Origin: Desulfothermus sp964427155
GTDB taxonomy: Bacteria; Desulfobacterota; Desulfovibrionia; Desulfovibrionales; Desulfothermaceae
Reading direction: 5' to 3'
Assembly: GCA_964427155.1 (NCBI GenBank)
Contig: CAYRSC010000010.1
Span: forward strand, 1-48,314
Length of the DNA stretch: 48,314 nucleotides
The notes under the pieces were generated by a model. That model saw only the letters and a program-made list of their open reading frames with translations. It was not told where the DNA came from and made no database searches. Shown here in pieces: positions 1 through 8,126 of this stretch. The translations under genes were made by a program, and so were the position numbers. The first letter of the stretch is position 1; every line of letters begins with the position of its first letter.

Positions 1-58
1 GCATGTGTTAGGCACGCCGCCAGCGTTCATTCTGAGCCAGGATCAAACTCTCAGGTTA
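1..58 (-). rRNA. rrs: 16S ribosomal RNA, 5' end only (partial)
   Basis: Read on the minus strand, the first 58 bases contain the universal 27F site (AGAGTTTGATCCTGGCTCAG) followed by the conserved AACGCTGGCGGCGTGCCTAACACATGC stretch, in two recognisable pieces, so this is the 5' end of 16S rRNA running off the left edge. Nucleotide 1 is placed at about position 58 by counting back from the 27F site (E. coli nt 8). The GGCGGCGTGCCTAACAC form fits a proteobacterial or Desulfobacterota 16S, but too little is present to place it further. Confidence 0.97.
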
Positions 59-189
59 TAAAATGCAATGCCTTACTCAAGACACCTCTAGCCTAACCTA
101 TCACTAACCCCCCCTATACCCCTATCTAATTGACAATGAGCCTTAAAAGAACCTGCGTTAGCTCCATTCACTCACGCAACGGAAGATGG

Positions 190-218
190 ACTATATAGAC
201 TTGCAAATCCCTTGTCAA
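190..218 (-). promoter_or_regulatory. rRNA operon promoter with UP-like A-tracts
   Basis: On the minus strand a perfect -35 TTGACA (213-218) is followed by a 17-nt spacer and TATAGT (190-195). Just upstream (219-240) are two A-runs that look like an UP element. Transcription would start near 183, giving a leader of about 125 nt before 16S. Inside that leader, GTTCTTTTAAGG (141-152) resembles an rrn boxA antitermination site, although the match is loose. This is the strongest promoter-like sequence seen in the window, as expected for rRNA. Confidence 0.85.
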
Positions 219-321
219 CACTTTTTTCCATTTTTTTAAGATCACCCTCCAGAAAAGTATATTGAGTAACACAAAGACTTACTTTTGATTCTTAAGATGA
301 AAGCATCCTCTCCAAGACCAT

Positions 322-350
322 TTGACATCTCATTTTATTAGCTTTACTCT
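322..350 (+). promoter_or_regulatory. promoter of the hisD-purC transcript
   Basis: TTGACA (322-327), a 17-nt spacer and TACTCT (345-350, 4 of 6 matches to TATAAT) lie 31 nt before the hisD ATG. Transcription would start near 357. A good Shine-Dalgarno AAGGAG (368-373) sits 8 nt before the ATG. It is divergent from the rRNA promoter. Confidence 0.65.
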
Positions 351-381
351 CTCAAAGTTATTATAAAAAGGAGATGAAGAG

Positions 382-1674
382 ATGGTAAGAATAATCCAAG
401 GGAAGGATAAAAAGCAATTATCCACTATCCTGAAAAAAAGGGCTACACAAAGGATAGACATAGAGGAAAGGGTCAAAGACATCCTCCAACAGGTGAGAGA
501 GCAGGGGGATCCTTTTCTGGAAGAGATGACCCGCAAATTTGATTGCCCTAACTTCCAGCTCTCTCAAATGAAGGTATCAGAGAAAGAGATAACCTCCTCT
601 CTCTCAGAGGTTCCCAAAAACGATCTCTCAATCATAAGACAAGCTATTAAAAATATATGGAAATTCCACGAAAAGCAACGACAACATTCTTGGATTGTCA
701 CTGATGAAGAGGGAATTACTCTTGGACAGATGGTATCTCCAGTGGAGAGTGTGGGGCTATATGTGCCAGGGGGTCAGGGAGGAGAAACCCCCTTAATTTC
801 CACCCTCATAATGAATGCAGTTCCTGCAAAAATAGCTGGCGTAAAGAGGTTGGTAGTGGTTACTCCTCCCACTATCCATGGAACAACAAATCCCTATATC
901 CTCGCATGTGCCTCCCTGCTAGGAATAAATGAGATATACAGGATTGGAAGTGCGTGGGCCATTGCCGCTCTTGCCTTTGGAACCCAGTCAATTCCAAAGG
1001 TGGATATGGTGGTGGGACCTGGCAATGTATATGTGACAACTGCAAAAAAATTACTTCTAGGAGAGATTGGAATAGATATGATTGCCGGCCCTTCTGAGAT
1101 CACCATTATCGGGGATGGGGAGGCAAACCCCAGATGGATAGCGGCGGACATGCTTTCTCAGGCAGAACATGACCAGCTGGCATGTTCTATATTGATCACC
1201 CCTCATGAAGAACTCATTCACAAGACCCAAGAGGAGTTATCTATTCAGCTAGAACAGCTACCTAAAAGAGAAATAGCACATAAGTCTCTGAAGGATTGGG
1301 GAATGTTTGTAGTTACCAATAATATTGATGAATGTTTTGAAATTGCAAATGAGATTGCACCAGAACATCTTGAACTCCACCTAAAGGACCCAATGGCCTA
1401 TCTAGATAGAGTAAAAAACGCAGGGTGCGTATTCCTGGGTGCATATACTCCAGAGGCCCTGGGAGATTATTTTGCTGGTCCAAATCATGTGCTCCCAACA
1501 TCCTCCACTGCCAGATTTTCCTCTGGACTTTCTGTGGAGACCTTTTATAAAAAGACCAACTTCTTATGGGCAAAGAGGTCCTACACTATTGAAAATGCAT
1601 CTAAAGTAGCAAGATTAGCAAGATTGGAGGGACTGGAGGCCCATGCAAGAAGTGCAGAGATGAGAAGGGAATAA
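382..1674 (+). CDS. hisD: histidinol dehydrogenase
   Basis: HisD catalyses the last two steps of histidine synthesis, oxidising L-histidinol to histidine with two NAD+ in the cytoplasm; it is a Zn-dependent homodimer. The 430-residue length is typical. Visible family features are the GLYVPGG motif, the signature MIAGPSEITIIGDG with the following SQAEHDQ (Zn ligands Gln and His), the catalytic Glu-His pair in APEHLELHL, the Zn-ligand Asp in LGDYFAGPNHVLPT, and the C-terminal ligand His in EGLEAHARS. The ATG is supported by an AAGGAG site 8 nt upstream and by the promoter at 322-350. purC follows 19 nt downstream, so the two are probably co-transcribed; no other his gene is in the window. Confidence 0.97.
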   Translation: MVRIIQGKDKKQLSTILKKRATQRIDIEERVKDILQQVREQGDPFLEEMTRKFDCPNFQLSQMKVSEKEITSSLSEVPKNDLSIIRQAIKNIWKFHEKQRQHSWIVTDEEGITLGQMVSPVESVGLYVPGGQGGETPLISTLIMNAVPAKIAGVKRLVVVTPPTIHGTTNPYILACASLLGINEIYRIGSAWAIAALAFGTQSIPKVDMVVGPGNVYVTTAKKLLLGEIGIDMIAGPSEITIIGDGEANPRWIAADMLSQAEHDQLACSILITPHEELIHKTQEELSIQLEQLPKREIAHKSLKDWGMFVVTNNIDECFEIANEIAPEHLELHLKDPMAYLDRVKNAGCVFLGAYTPEALGDYFAGPNHVLPTSSTARFSSGLSVETFYKKTNFLWAKRSYTIENASKVARLARLEGLEAHARSAEMRRE

Positions 1675-1693
1675 AAATGGCAAGGAGAGGATT

Positions 1694-2584
1694 ATGGAGA
1701 TAGTAGTAGAGACCCATATTAAAGAATATCCCCTTATTGCAAGGGGAAAGGTACGTGACATATATGAAATAGACCCTCACACCCTCCTTATAATAACCAC
1801 AGACAGGATGTCGGCCTTTGATGTAGTATTAAAAGAACCCATACCATATAAGGGTGTGGTTTTAAATCTCCTCACACTTTTCTGGATGAAACGCTTTCAC
1901 CATATAAAAAATCATATCCTGGAATGGGATGTGCAAGACTTTCCCTCTCCTCTTAAAAAATATGTCTCCCAACTAAGGCATAGATCGGTAATTGTAAGAA
2001 AAACAACTCCTTTACCTATAGAGTGTATAGTGAGGGGATATATTACAGGGAGTGGATGGAAAGACTATATAACCACAGGAAAAATCTGTGGACATATCCT
2101 TCCAGAGGGACTGAAGGAGGCTGACAAGCTCCCTACTCCTCTGTTTACCCCCTCCACCAAGGCAGAAATGGGTAAACACGATGAGAACATCACCATACAA
2201 CAGGCAAGGGCAAAGATTGGAGAAGGACTCTTTGAAGAGGTGGAGAAGATATCTATTGATATGTACAAACAGGCATCTGAATATGCCCAGGAAAGGGGAA
2301 TAATAATAGCAGATACAAAATTTGAATTTGGGATAGTAAAAGGAGAGCTATATCTTATAGATGAGGTGCTCACCCCTGACTCTTCCAGGTTCTGGCCCAA
2401 AGAAAAATATTTTCCAGGAAGGACTCAAGAGAGTTTTGACAAACAATACCTCAGGGACTGGCTCTCTGCAAACTGGGACAAAAGGGGCACTCCTCCCTCC
2501 CTTCCTCAAGAAGTAATAGAGACCACTAAAGAAAAATATCTGGAGGCCCTTTATCTATTAACAGGTGAGAAACTGGAGATATAG
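1694..2584 (+). CDS. purC: phosphoribosylaminoimidazole-succinocarboxamide synthase (SAICAR synthetase)
   Basis: PurC condenses CAIR with aspartate using ATP, step 8 of purine synthesis. At 296 residues it belongs to the longer (yeast Ade1-like) form rather than the ~240-residue E. coli form. Motifs seen: GKVRDIYE near the N-terminus, IECIVRGYITGSGWKDY (substrate-binding signature), IIADTKFEFGI and LIDEVLTPDSSRFWP. The start has an excellent AAGGAGAGG ribosome site at 1682-1690. It sits 19 nt behind hisD on the same strand. An intergenic stretch of roughly 320 nt follows before the polysaccharide genes. Confidence 0.97.
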   Translation: MEIVVETHIKEYPLIARGKVRDIYEIDPHTLLIITTDRMSAFDVVLKEPIPYKGVVLNLLTLFWMKRFHHIKNHILEWDVQDFPSPLKKYVSQLRHRSVIVRKTTPLPIECIVRGYITGSGWKDYITTGKICGHILPEGLKEADKLPTPLFTPSTKAEMGKHDENITIQQARAKIGEGLFEEVEKISIDMYKQASEYAQERGIIIADTKFEFGIVKGELYLIDEVLTPDSSRFWPKEKYFPGRTQESFDKQYLRDWLSANWDKRGTPPSLPQEVIETTKEKYLEALYLLTGEKLEI

Positions 2585-2620
2585 TTTATTATAACCTTAA
2601 CAGAAAAATGGGAGAAAGCT

Positions 2621-2707
2621 ATGGATAATTGGACAGCGCTGGGAATACTAGGGGTCATATTGGTTATTATAGGCGTGGTCCTTCCAAAATTTGGAATAGG
2701 GGGATGA
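2621..2707 (+). CDS. possible 28-residue single-pass membrane microprotein
   Basis: A short frame begins with ATG 5 nt after a GGGAGA ribosome site and ends at TGA. It encodes a short polar N-terminus (MDNWTA), an uninterrupted hydrophobic stretch of about 18 residues rich in Leu, Ile and Val, and a short PKFGIGG tail. This is the layout of a one-helix membrane peptide. It lies alone between purC and asnB. No family was recognised; it is not TatA or KdpF by sequence. The hydrophobic composition and ribosome site are the only support, so it may also be chance. Confidence 0.4.
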   Translation: MDNWTALGILGVILVIIGVVLPKFGIGG

Positions 2708-2763
2708 GGACTGAGGAAAAATAGCTGCAGTTTGCAGGATAAAAGGCAAAAGAAAGGCAACTA

Positions 2764-2787
2764 AAGAAGGGGGATTAACCCCTTCTT
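2764..2787. other. 9-bp inverted repeat between purC and asnB
   Basis: AAGAAGGGG and CCCCTTCTT form a perfect 9-bp stem with a 6-nt loop (GATTAA). It would make a stable RNA hairpin on either strand. There is no T-run directly after it on the plus strand, so it is not a classical intrinsic terminator. It may end the hisD-purC message weakly or act as an mRNA 3'-end stabiliser. Confidence 0.4.
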
Positions 2788-2859
2788 CCGAGAACATAGT
2801 GTAGATAAGTCAAGAGGAGGGCTGGGGATAGGCTCAGGTAACTCACAATGGCCAATAGC

Positions 2860-2868
2860 TGTTATAGT
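2860..2868 (+). promoter_or_regulatory. extended -10 promoter for asnB
   Basis: TG-T-TATAGT is an extended -10 element (TG at 2860-2861, hexamer 2863-2868). No good -35 is visible at 16-18 nt upstream. Transcription would start near 2875, which agrees with the GTG start of asnB at 2904 and not with the upstream in-frame TTG at 2868. Confidence 0.45.
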
Positions 2869-2903
2869 TGAATGTTTGGTTACCCTTAAGGAAGAGAAGG
2901 TCA

Positions 2904-4715
2904 GTGTGTGGTATAACAGGTATAATTAGTAAGAAAGAGGACATTGACCCCTCTTTTGTGAGGAGAATGGCCAGTGTCCTTGTACATAGGGGGCCAGAAT
3001 ACACGGGATATTACTTCTCAAAACAGGTGGGAATGGCCCATACCCGTTTATCTATTATTGACATAAAAGGAGGAAACCAACCCCTTTATGATTGGAGACA
3101 AGAGATAGTCTTAATTGCAAATGGAGAGATATATAATTTTGTGGAGTTAAAACAATATCTCATTGGTAAGGGTTATAATTTTAAAACCAATTCTGATTGT
3201 GAAACTATTATTTACGCATATCAACATTTTGGAGATACATTTATAAAACATATATATGGAATGTTTGCATTTGCTCTTTTTGACATGAAAAGAGAAAAGC
3301 TTATCCTTGCTAGAGATAGACTTGGAATAAAACCCCTCTTCTATATTCATCTCCCAGGAAAGGCATTTATATTTTCATCTGAAATAAAAGCTCTTCTAGC
3401 ACTACCATATTTTCAACTTGATATAAATAAAAGAGCACTTTCTGAATTCTTTTGTAATCAATTTTATACTGGAAGGGATACTATTTTTTCTCATATATAC
3501 AAGGTTATGCCAGGAGAAATTTTAACCGTAGATAAAAATATAAACCTTTCTCATAGGATATATTGGTCTTTAACTAATGTAGAACAAAGATCTATTTTAT
3601 ATGATAAAGCAGTTGAAGAGTTTAGTGAACTATTTACTACAGTATTGAAACAACATCTAAGATCTGATGTGCCATATGGAATATTTTTATCCGGAGGAGT
3701 AGATTCTGCCACTGTCCTATCCATGGTGGATAGGTATCAATCTAATCCTGTTATGAGCTTTTCTGTTGGATATAAAGATGTAGAAATGAAGGATGAAACA
3801 AAAGAGGCACAATATATCGCTAGTCTCTTTAAGACCAGACACCATGCAATTGTAGTTGATCCTTCAACTCTATTAAAAAGACTCCCTTATACTTTCTGGT
3901 GCATAGATGATCTTATGAGAGACTATGCCAGTCTTCCAACGATAATGCTATCCGAAACAGCATCAAAAAAATTAAAGGTGGTCCTTACAGGAGAGGGAGG
4001 CGACGAGGTATTTGCGGGATATGGGAGATATAGGGGAGCTATCAAGAGAAGGATAAGGTCTATTCTCTATAAAGGAGGAGGATTTAGACACCGCAGTAGT
4101 ATTGATCTAGCGTTATTAAACAAAATATTTATCCCAGAGATGAAGTCCTACCTCTCTCTCCATCAAGAGCCCTTTATTCAAAAGTGGAAAGAGACAAATC
4201 CCAGCTGGTCAGTGCTTAATAAATATCAGTATATAGATATTACCACTGCCCTTCCAGATAATCTCCTCGTCAAGGTGGACAGGACCACCATGGGTTTTTC
4301 CCTAGAGGCAAGGGTACCCTTTTTAGACCATAGGATTGTGGAATTTGGCATATCACTTCCAGACAATTTAAAGACACGTGGTAGAGAGGGAAAATATTTT
4401 TTAAAGGAATGGGCATCTAAGTATCTCCCCCGTTCTCATCTCTATCGCAAAAAAAGCGGATTTGGAGTGCCAGTGGGAGAGATATTTTCTCCCCAACTAA
4501 TAAAAGAGATACGCCCCCGTTTAAAAAAAAATCAGGGCATCAGAAACTGGTTTAAGTGGAGAGAAATAGAGAAGACCTTTCTTCTAAGAGACAAAAAAGA
4601 GAGGGGCCGAGTGCTGTGGTCTCTTGTACAATTTGCAGCATGGTTTAACATGTTTGTGGAAAAAAGGGGAGAAAAAAGGCCTGCAGTAAAAGACAACATA
4701 CTGGAATGGATATAA
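2904..4715 (+). CDS. asnB: asparagine synthase (glutamine-hydrolysing), AsnB family
   Basis: An N-terminal class II glutamine amidotransferase domain is followed by an ATP-PPi synthetase domain. The catalytic Cys must be the first residue after Met removal, so the GTG at 2904 (Val/Met-Cys-Gly-Ile) is chosen although the frame stays open further upstream (TTG at 2868); the purine-rich GAGAAGG lies just before it. This gives 603 residues. Other motifs: HRGPEYTG, RLSIID, NGEIYN in the glutaminase half and the PPi loop SGGVDSA at about 263-269. It opens the polysaccharide block, where AsnB-like proteins often amidate sugar acids or related groups instead of making asparagine; which applies here is unknown. 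The middle of the gene (about 3100-3700) is much more AT-rich than its two ends. Confidence 0.9.
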   Translation: MCGITGIISKKEDIDPSFVRRMASVLVHRGPEYTGYYFSKQVGMAHTRLSIIDIKGGNQPLYDWRQEIVLIANGEIYNFVELKQYLIGKGYNFKTNSDCETIIYAYQHFGDTFIKHIYGMFAFALFDMKREKLILARDRLGIKPLFYIHLPGKAFIFSSEIKALLALPYFQLDINKRALSEFFCNQFYTGRDTIFSHIYKVMPGEILTVDKNINLSHRIYWSLTNVEQRSILYDKAVEEFSELFTTVLKQHLRSDVPYGIFLSGGVDSATVLSMVDRYQSNPVMSFSVGYKDVEMKDETKEAQYIASLFKTRHHAIVVDPSTLLKRLPYTFWCIDDLMRDYASLPTIMLSETASKKLKVVLTGEGGDEVFAGYGRYRGAIKRRIRSILYKGGGFRHRSSIDLALLNKIFIPEMKSYLSLHQEPFIQKWKETNPSWSVLNKYQYIDITTALPDNLLVKVDRTTMGFSLEARVPFLDHRIVEFGISLPDNLKTRGREGKYFLKEWASKYLPRSHLYRKKSGFGVPVGEIFSPQLIKEIRPRLKKNQGIRNWFKWREIEKTFLLRDKKERGRVLWSLVQFAAWFNMFVEKRGEKRPAVKDNILEWI

Positions 4716-4724
4716 GAGGGGGAC

Positions 4725-5873
4725 ATGCCTGATACCATGAGCAATAGCTTAAACTCCCCTCCAAAACTTTTATTTTTTCTGGCCACTTCAGGCCACAGTG
4801 GCGTAGATAGGGCAATGCAGAATCTACTGCCATCCCTTGCGAGAAGGGGATATAAAGTAGAGCTACTGAAAATAAAAAGACATGGTCCTGAGATCCAAGA
4901 CAGGCATCCCAATCTAAAGATTACTCCTCTTCCCACCTCCCATGTGTACTCTAGTTTTCCATACCTTGTGGCATATCTCCTTAAAAATAGGCCCTATTGC
5001 ATCCTTACTGACAAGGATAGAGTCAACAGGACCATGATATTAGCAAAACTTATCAGTGGAAATAAGGCAAAACTCTTTGTAAGTTCGGGAACCACTATCT
5101 CCATTGATCTTGCATCCCGAGGTCCCTTTGAGAGGTGGCTTCAAAAAAATTCCATGGGAAAACTCTACAGACTTGCTCAAAAAACCATTGTCACCTCTAG
5201 GGGAGTTGCTTTAGACATGGCAAGCTATACTGGCCTTCCTTTAAAGAAGATTGAGGTAGTACCTTCTCCAGTAATTCCTTCTAAAATGATGGAGGCATCC
5301 ATTCCTCCCCCTGACCATCCCTGGTTTAAGGGAAGGGAAAAGACGCCTGTGATACTTGGAGTGGGAGAATTATGTATGAGAAAAGATTTCTCCACCCTTA
5401 TAAGGGCATTTTCTATCCTTAGAAAAAAGATGGATCTTAGACTGGTAATCCTGGGAAAAGGCAATATGAGAGAAGAATTGAAGAGGTTGGCAAATGAGTT
5501 GAAAGTGGGAGAATTTGTGGACCTGGCAGGGTTTAAAAAAGATCCCTATCCCTATATGGCTCATAGTAAGGTATTTGTATTGAGCTCTCTGTGGGAGGGA
5601 CTTGGATTCGTTCTCATAGAGGCCCTAGCCATGGGAACCCCAGTGGTCTCCACTGATTGTCCCAGTGGACCAAGAGAGATACTAAAAGATGGGAAATATG
5701 GTCCCCTAGTCCCCATACGGTCACCGGAAAAGATGGCAAGGGCCATTGAAAAGATGTTAAAGGCCCCCCCCTCTCCCCAGTTTCTTAAAGAGGCGGCCAG
5801 ACCCTATACCATAGAAGAAAGTACCTCTGCTTATTTAAAAACCTTTGGACTCCCACCTGAGGTATCCATATGA
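4725..5873 (+). CDS. GT4-family glycosyltransferase (GT-B fold)
   Basis: This 382-residue protein has the two-domain GT-B layout. The N-terminal half has the glycine-rich acceptor-domain opening (ATSGHSGVDRAMQNLLPSL). The C-terminal half has the nucleotide-sugar domain: VILGVGELCMRKDFSTLIRAF, VILGKG and the retaining-enzyme EX7E motif in EGLGFVLIEA, followed by GTPVVSTDCPSGPREIL. It probably adds a sugar to a lipid-linked glycan on the cytoplasmic side of the inner membrane; donor and acceptor cannot be told. The gene follows asnB by 9 nt and overlaps the next gene by an ATGA. A second ATG at 4737 is a possible start. Confidence 0.9.
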   Translation: MPDTMSNSLNSPPKLLFFLATSGHSGVDRAMQNLLPSLARRGYKVELLKIKRHGPEIQDRHPNLKITPLPTSHVYSSFPYLVAYLLKNRPYCILTDKDRVNRTMILAKLISGNKAKLFVSSGTTISIDLASRGPFERWLQKNSMGKLYRLAQKTIVTSRGVALDMASYTGLPLKKIEVVPSPVIPSKMMEASIPPPDHPWFKGREKTPVILGVGELCMRKDFSTLIRAFSILRKKMDLRLVILGKGNMREELKRLANELKVGEFVDLAGFKKDPYPYMAHSKVFVLSSLWEGLGFVLIEALAMGTPVVSTDCPSGPREILKDGKYGPLVPIRSPEKMARAIEKMLKAPPSPQFLKEAARPYTIEESTSAYLKTFGLPPEVSI

Positions 5874-6817
5874 GAGAAATTAATTTTCCTCCACGTTATT
5901 CCTATGATTTTACTATCTTTATACCCACCTATAATAGGGCCCATTTACTATCAAGAACACTGGAAAGTATCTGGACACAAAGCTATAAGGATTTTGAGGT
6001 AATTATTATTGATGATGGCTCAGAGGATAATACGAAACAAGTGGTTCAACAATGGATAGAGAAATCCTATTTCCCCATACGTTATTTTTATCAAATAAAT
6101 AGAGGAAAACCGTCTGCCCATAATAGGGCCGTAAGACTGGCCAGAGGATATTTTTTCATGTGTCTAGATTCTGATGATATCCTTGCTCCTACTGCGTTAG
6201 AAGATTTAAAAAATGCCTGGAATGATATCCCTGCAGATGAAAGGAAAAAATTTGCAGGAGTAGAGGGGAATTGTCATTTCTTGCAAAATAAAAAAATAGC
6301 GGGTACTTATTTTCCAAGAGATATATTGGATTGTAGTTTTTTAGAAATGAGATACAAATTTAGAATAAAAGGAGATAAAAAAGGATTTATTTTAACAGAA
6401 ATTTTACGTAAATTTCTATTTCCAATCTTTCCTTATGAAAACCATATAAGAGAATCTATCGTTTGGTCTAGAATATCAGGAAATTTATTATTTCGTTATA
6501 TAAATAAACCAATACAATATATTGAACAGTTCCAAGATGGATTAACAGGTAAACATAATGATCTAAAAATAAAAAATCCTAAAAGTTTTAGTCTTTCTTT
6601 TTTAGAGATAATTAATTACTATTCTAGATACTATACAAAAAGAGAGCTATATAAATATATGGTAAGATATATAACTTTTTCTTTAATAAGTAAAAAAAAT
6701 ATTTTTCAGCAATACTATGAACTCAAACCAGGGATAATTCGTCTTTTTTGGATATTCGCTCTTCCTGAAGGACTAATTAAAACAGTTAAGAGTAAGCTAA
6801 CTAAAAAGGTTAACTAG
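5870..6817 (+). CDS. GT2-family glycosyltransferase (GT-A fold)
   Basis: The N-terminal ~110 residues are a typical family 2 nucleotide-diphospho-sugar transferase: FTIFIPTYNRAHLLSRTLES, VIIIDDGSEDNT and the metal-binding acidic motif in CLDSDD. The remaining ~200 residues are rich in Lys, Ile, Tyr and Phe and not recognisable beyond being the variable acceptor domain. It overlaps the GT4 gene by 4 nt (ATGA), so the two are translationally coupled. Base composition drops sharply from about 6230 onward, inside the gene, so the conserved part looks host-like and the variable part AT-rich. The sugar transferred is unknown. Confidence 0.88.
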   Translation: MREINFPPRYSYDFTIFIPTYNRAHLLSRTLESIWTQSYKDFEVIIIDDGSEDNTKQVVQQWIEKSYFPIRYFYQINRGKPSAHNRAVRLARGYFFMCLDSDDILAPTALEDLKNAWNDIPADERKKFAGVEGNCHFLQNKKIAGTYFPRDILDCSFLEMRYKFRIKGDKKGFILTEILRKFLFPIFPYENHIRESIVWSRISGNLLFRYINKPIQYIEQFQDGLTGKHNDLKIKNPKSFSLSFLEIINYYSRYYTKRELYKYMVRYITFSLISKKNIFQQYYELKPGIIRLFWIFALPEGLIKTVKSKLTKKVN

Positions 6818-6852
6818 ACAAAAGTAAAAAGAACAAAACTTTTTAAGGTATC

Positions 6853-8115
6853 ATGAATCAAGAATGTCCACAGAATTTTTTGGATTATTTATCCTTCTTT
6901 CTTATAATTACATACTCACTAACATTCTGGTTTTCCACTGCCATTGGAAATATATCTCTATATAGTCTTTCTATATTATATTTGTACCATATTCTAAAAA
7001 ATAAAAACAAAATTTTAATTGAGCCAAAAATACAAAAATTAATTTTAGTATCAGTAATATACCTTTTTGTCAATTGTATATATTCTTCTACTATATTAAA
7101 TTTTCAATTTTATAAACAAGTTAATTATTCAATAAGGTTTATTCAGATATTTTTATTTATAATAACAGGATATTATATTTATCTACACAAGGAAAAAATC
7201 AACATATTTTTATTATTTTCACTAATAGGAATTCTTATTGGACTTATTTTAAATCAAGATTGGAATGGATGGAATTTATTTTTAAAGGGAATTAGAAGTG
7301 GATCATTAAAATGGTCATATTGGACAATGGGCTTATATTCAGCAACAGGACTTTTTTGTATATTATTTATAGATATTACAAAGTTTTTTAAAAAAAGAAT
7401 ATCCTACTTTATATTTAAGATAATATTTATCATTGCATTTTTTCAATTTTTGATAGTAAGTCAAAATAGATCAACATGGATAGCTACTTTAATATGTCTA
7501 ATATTGTTACTTTCAATTACAACAATTGATTTCCAAAATAAATTAAATAAAAAAAGATATATATTTTTTATTTTAACAACGTTAATTATATCTTCAATAT
7601 TTGTATCTATTAATAAAAAATCTATTGAAAATCGTAAAATCATTATTCTTCAAAAACAACAACATCTTACCGTCCCCGGATCTTTTAAGGAACGTATTAT
7701 AATGACTACTTTTGGGATAAAAAAATGGTTACAACATCCCCTCCTGGGATGGGGGATAGGGACCAATGCAAATAAAAAGCTGGCGTCTCCTTCTGATTTT
7801 ATTATATTAGAAAATTCTCATCTCCATTCTAATTACATAGAAATGTTAGTCAGAACAGGTATCATTGGTTTTTCTCTATTTTTATATTTAAATCTATATA
7901 TATTTTATGGTTTCATTCAGCAATGGAAAAAAGGTAAAGTGGAAGATTACTTATTTTTGATTATCCTCTCTGTAGTAATATTAACAACTATAACATCGCT
8001 CTCTGATTTTAGACTTTTCCACCGAGACTTTAGATTTTATTATATCTTCTTCTGGGGAATAATGTATGCCTATCTTCTGGATGATAGGCATAAAAAATCT
8101 CTCTTTTCTTCCTGA
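6853..8115 (+). CDS. polytopic membrane protein, O-antigen polymerase/ligase (Wzy/WaaL-like)
   Basis: About 420 residues, mostly hydrophobic, with roughly ten predicted membrane helices. Near the C-terminus, HPLLGWGIGTN followed by ENSHLHSNYIEMLVRTGIIG matches the Wzy_C pattern (small-residue GxG turn then His-rich periplasmic loop and ARTGxxG-like helix start) of O-antigen polymerases and ligases. Expected site: inner membrane, periplasmic face. Polymerase and ligase cannot be separated by sequence alone. The gene is extremely AT-rich (by eye well under 30 percent GC in places), unlike its neighbours, suggesting acquired surface-glycan DNA. It ends 11 bp from the convergent carboxylase gene. 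Confidence 0.8.
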   Translation: MNQECPQNFLDYLSFFLIITYSLTFWFSTAIGNISLYSLSILYLYHILKNKNKILIEPKIQKLILVSVIYLFVNCIYSSTILNFQFYKQVNYSIRFIQIFLFIITGYYIYLHKEKINIFLLFSLIGILIGLILNQDWNGWNLFLKGIRSGSLKWSYWTMGLYSATGLFCILFIDITKFFKKRISYFIFKIIFIIAFFQFLIVSQNRSTWIATLICLILLLSITTIDFQNKLNKKRYIFFILTTLIISSIFVSINKKSIENRKIIILQKQQHLTVPGSFKERIIMTTFGIKKWLQHPLLGWGIGTNANKKLASPSDFIILENSHLHSNYIEMLVRTGIIGFSLFLYLNLYIFYGFIQQWKKGKVEDYLFLIILSVVILTTITSLSDFRLFHRDFRFYYIFFWGIMYAYLLDDRHKKSLFSS

Positions 8116-8126
8116 GGTACTCTTAT

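Noticed and set aside
2764..2787. Perfect hairpin after the microprotein as an intrinsic terminator
   Set aside because: No T-run follows on the plus strand, so it is listed only as an inverted repeat.
2868..2903. TTG start extending asnB by 12 residues
   Set aside because: It would bury the catalytic Cys, which must be residue 2, and it overlaps the likely -10 box.
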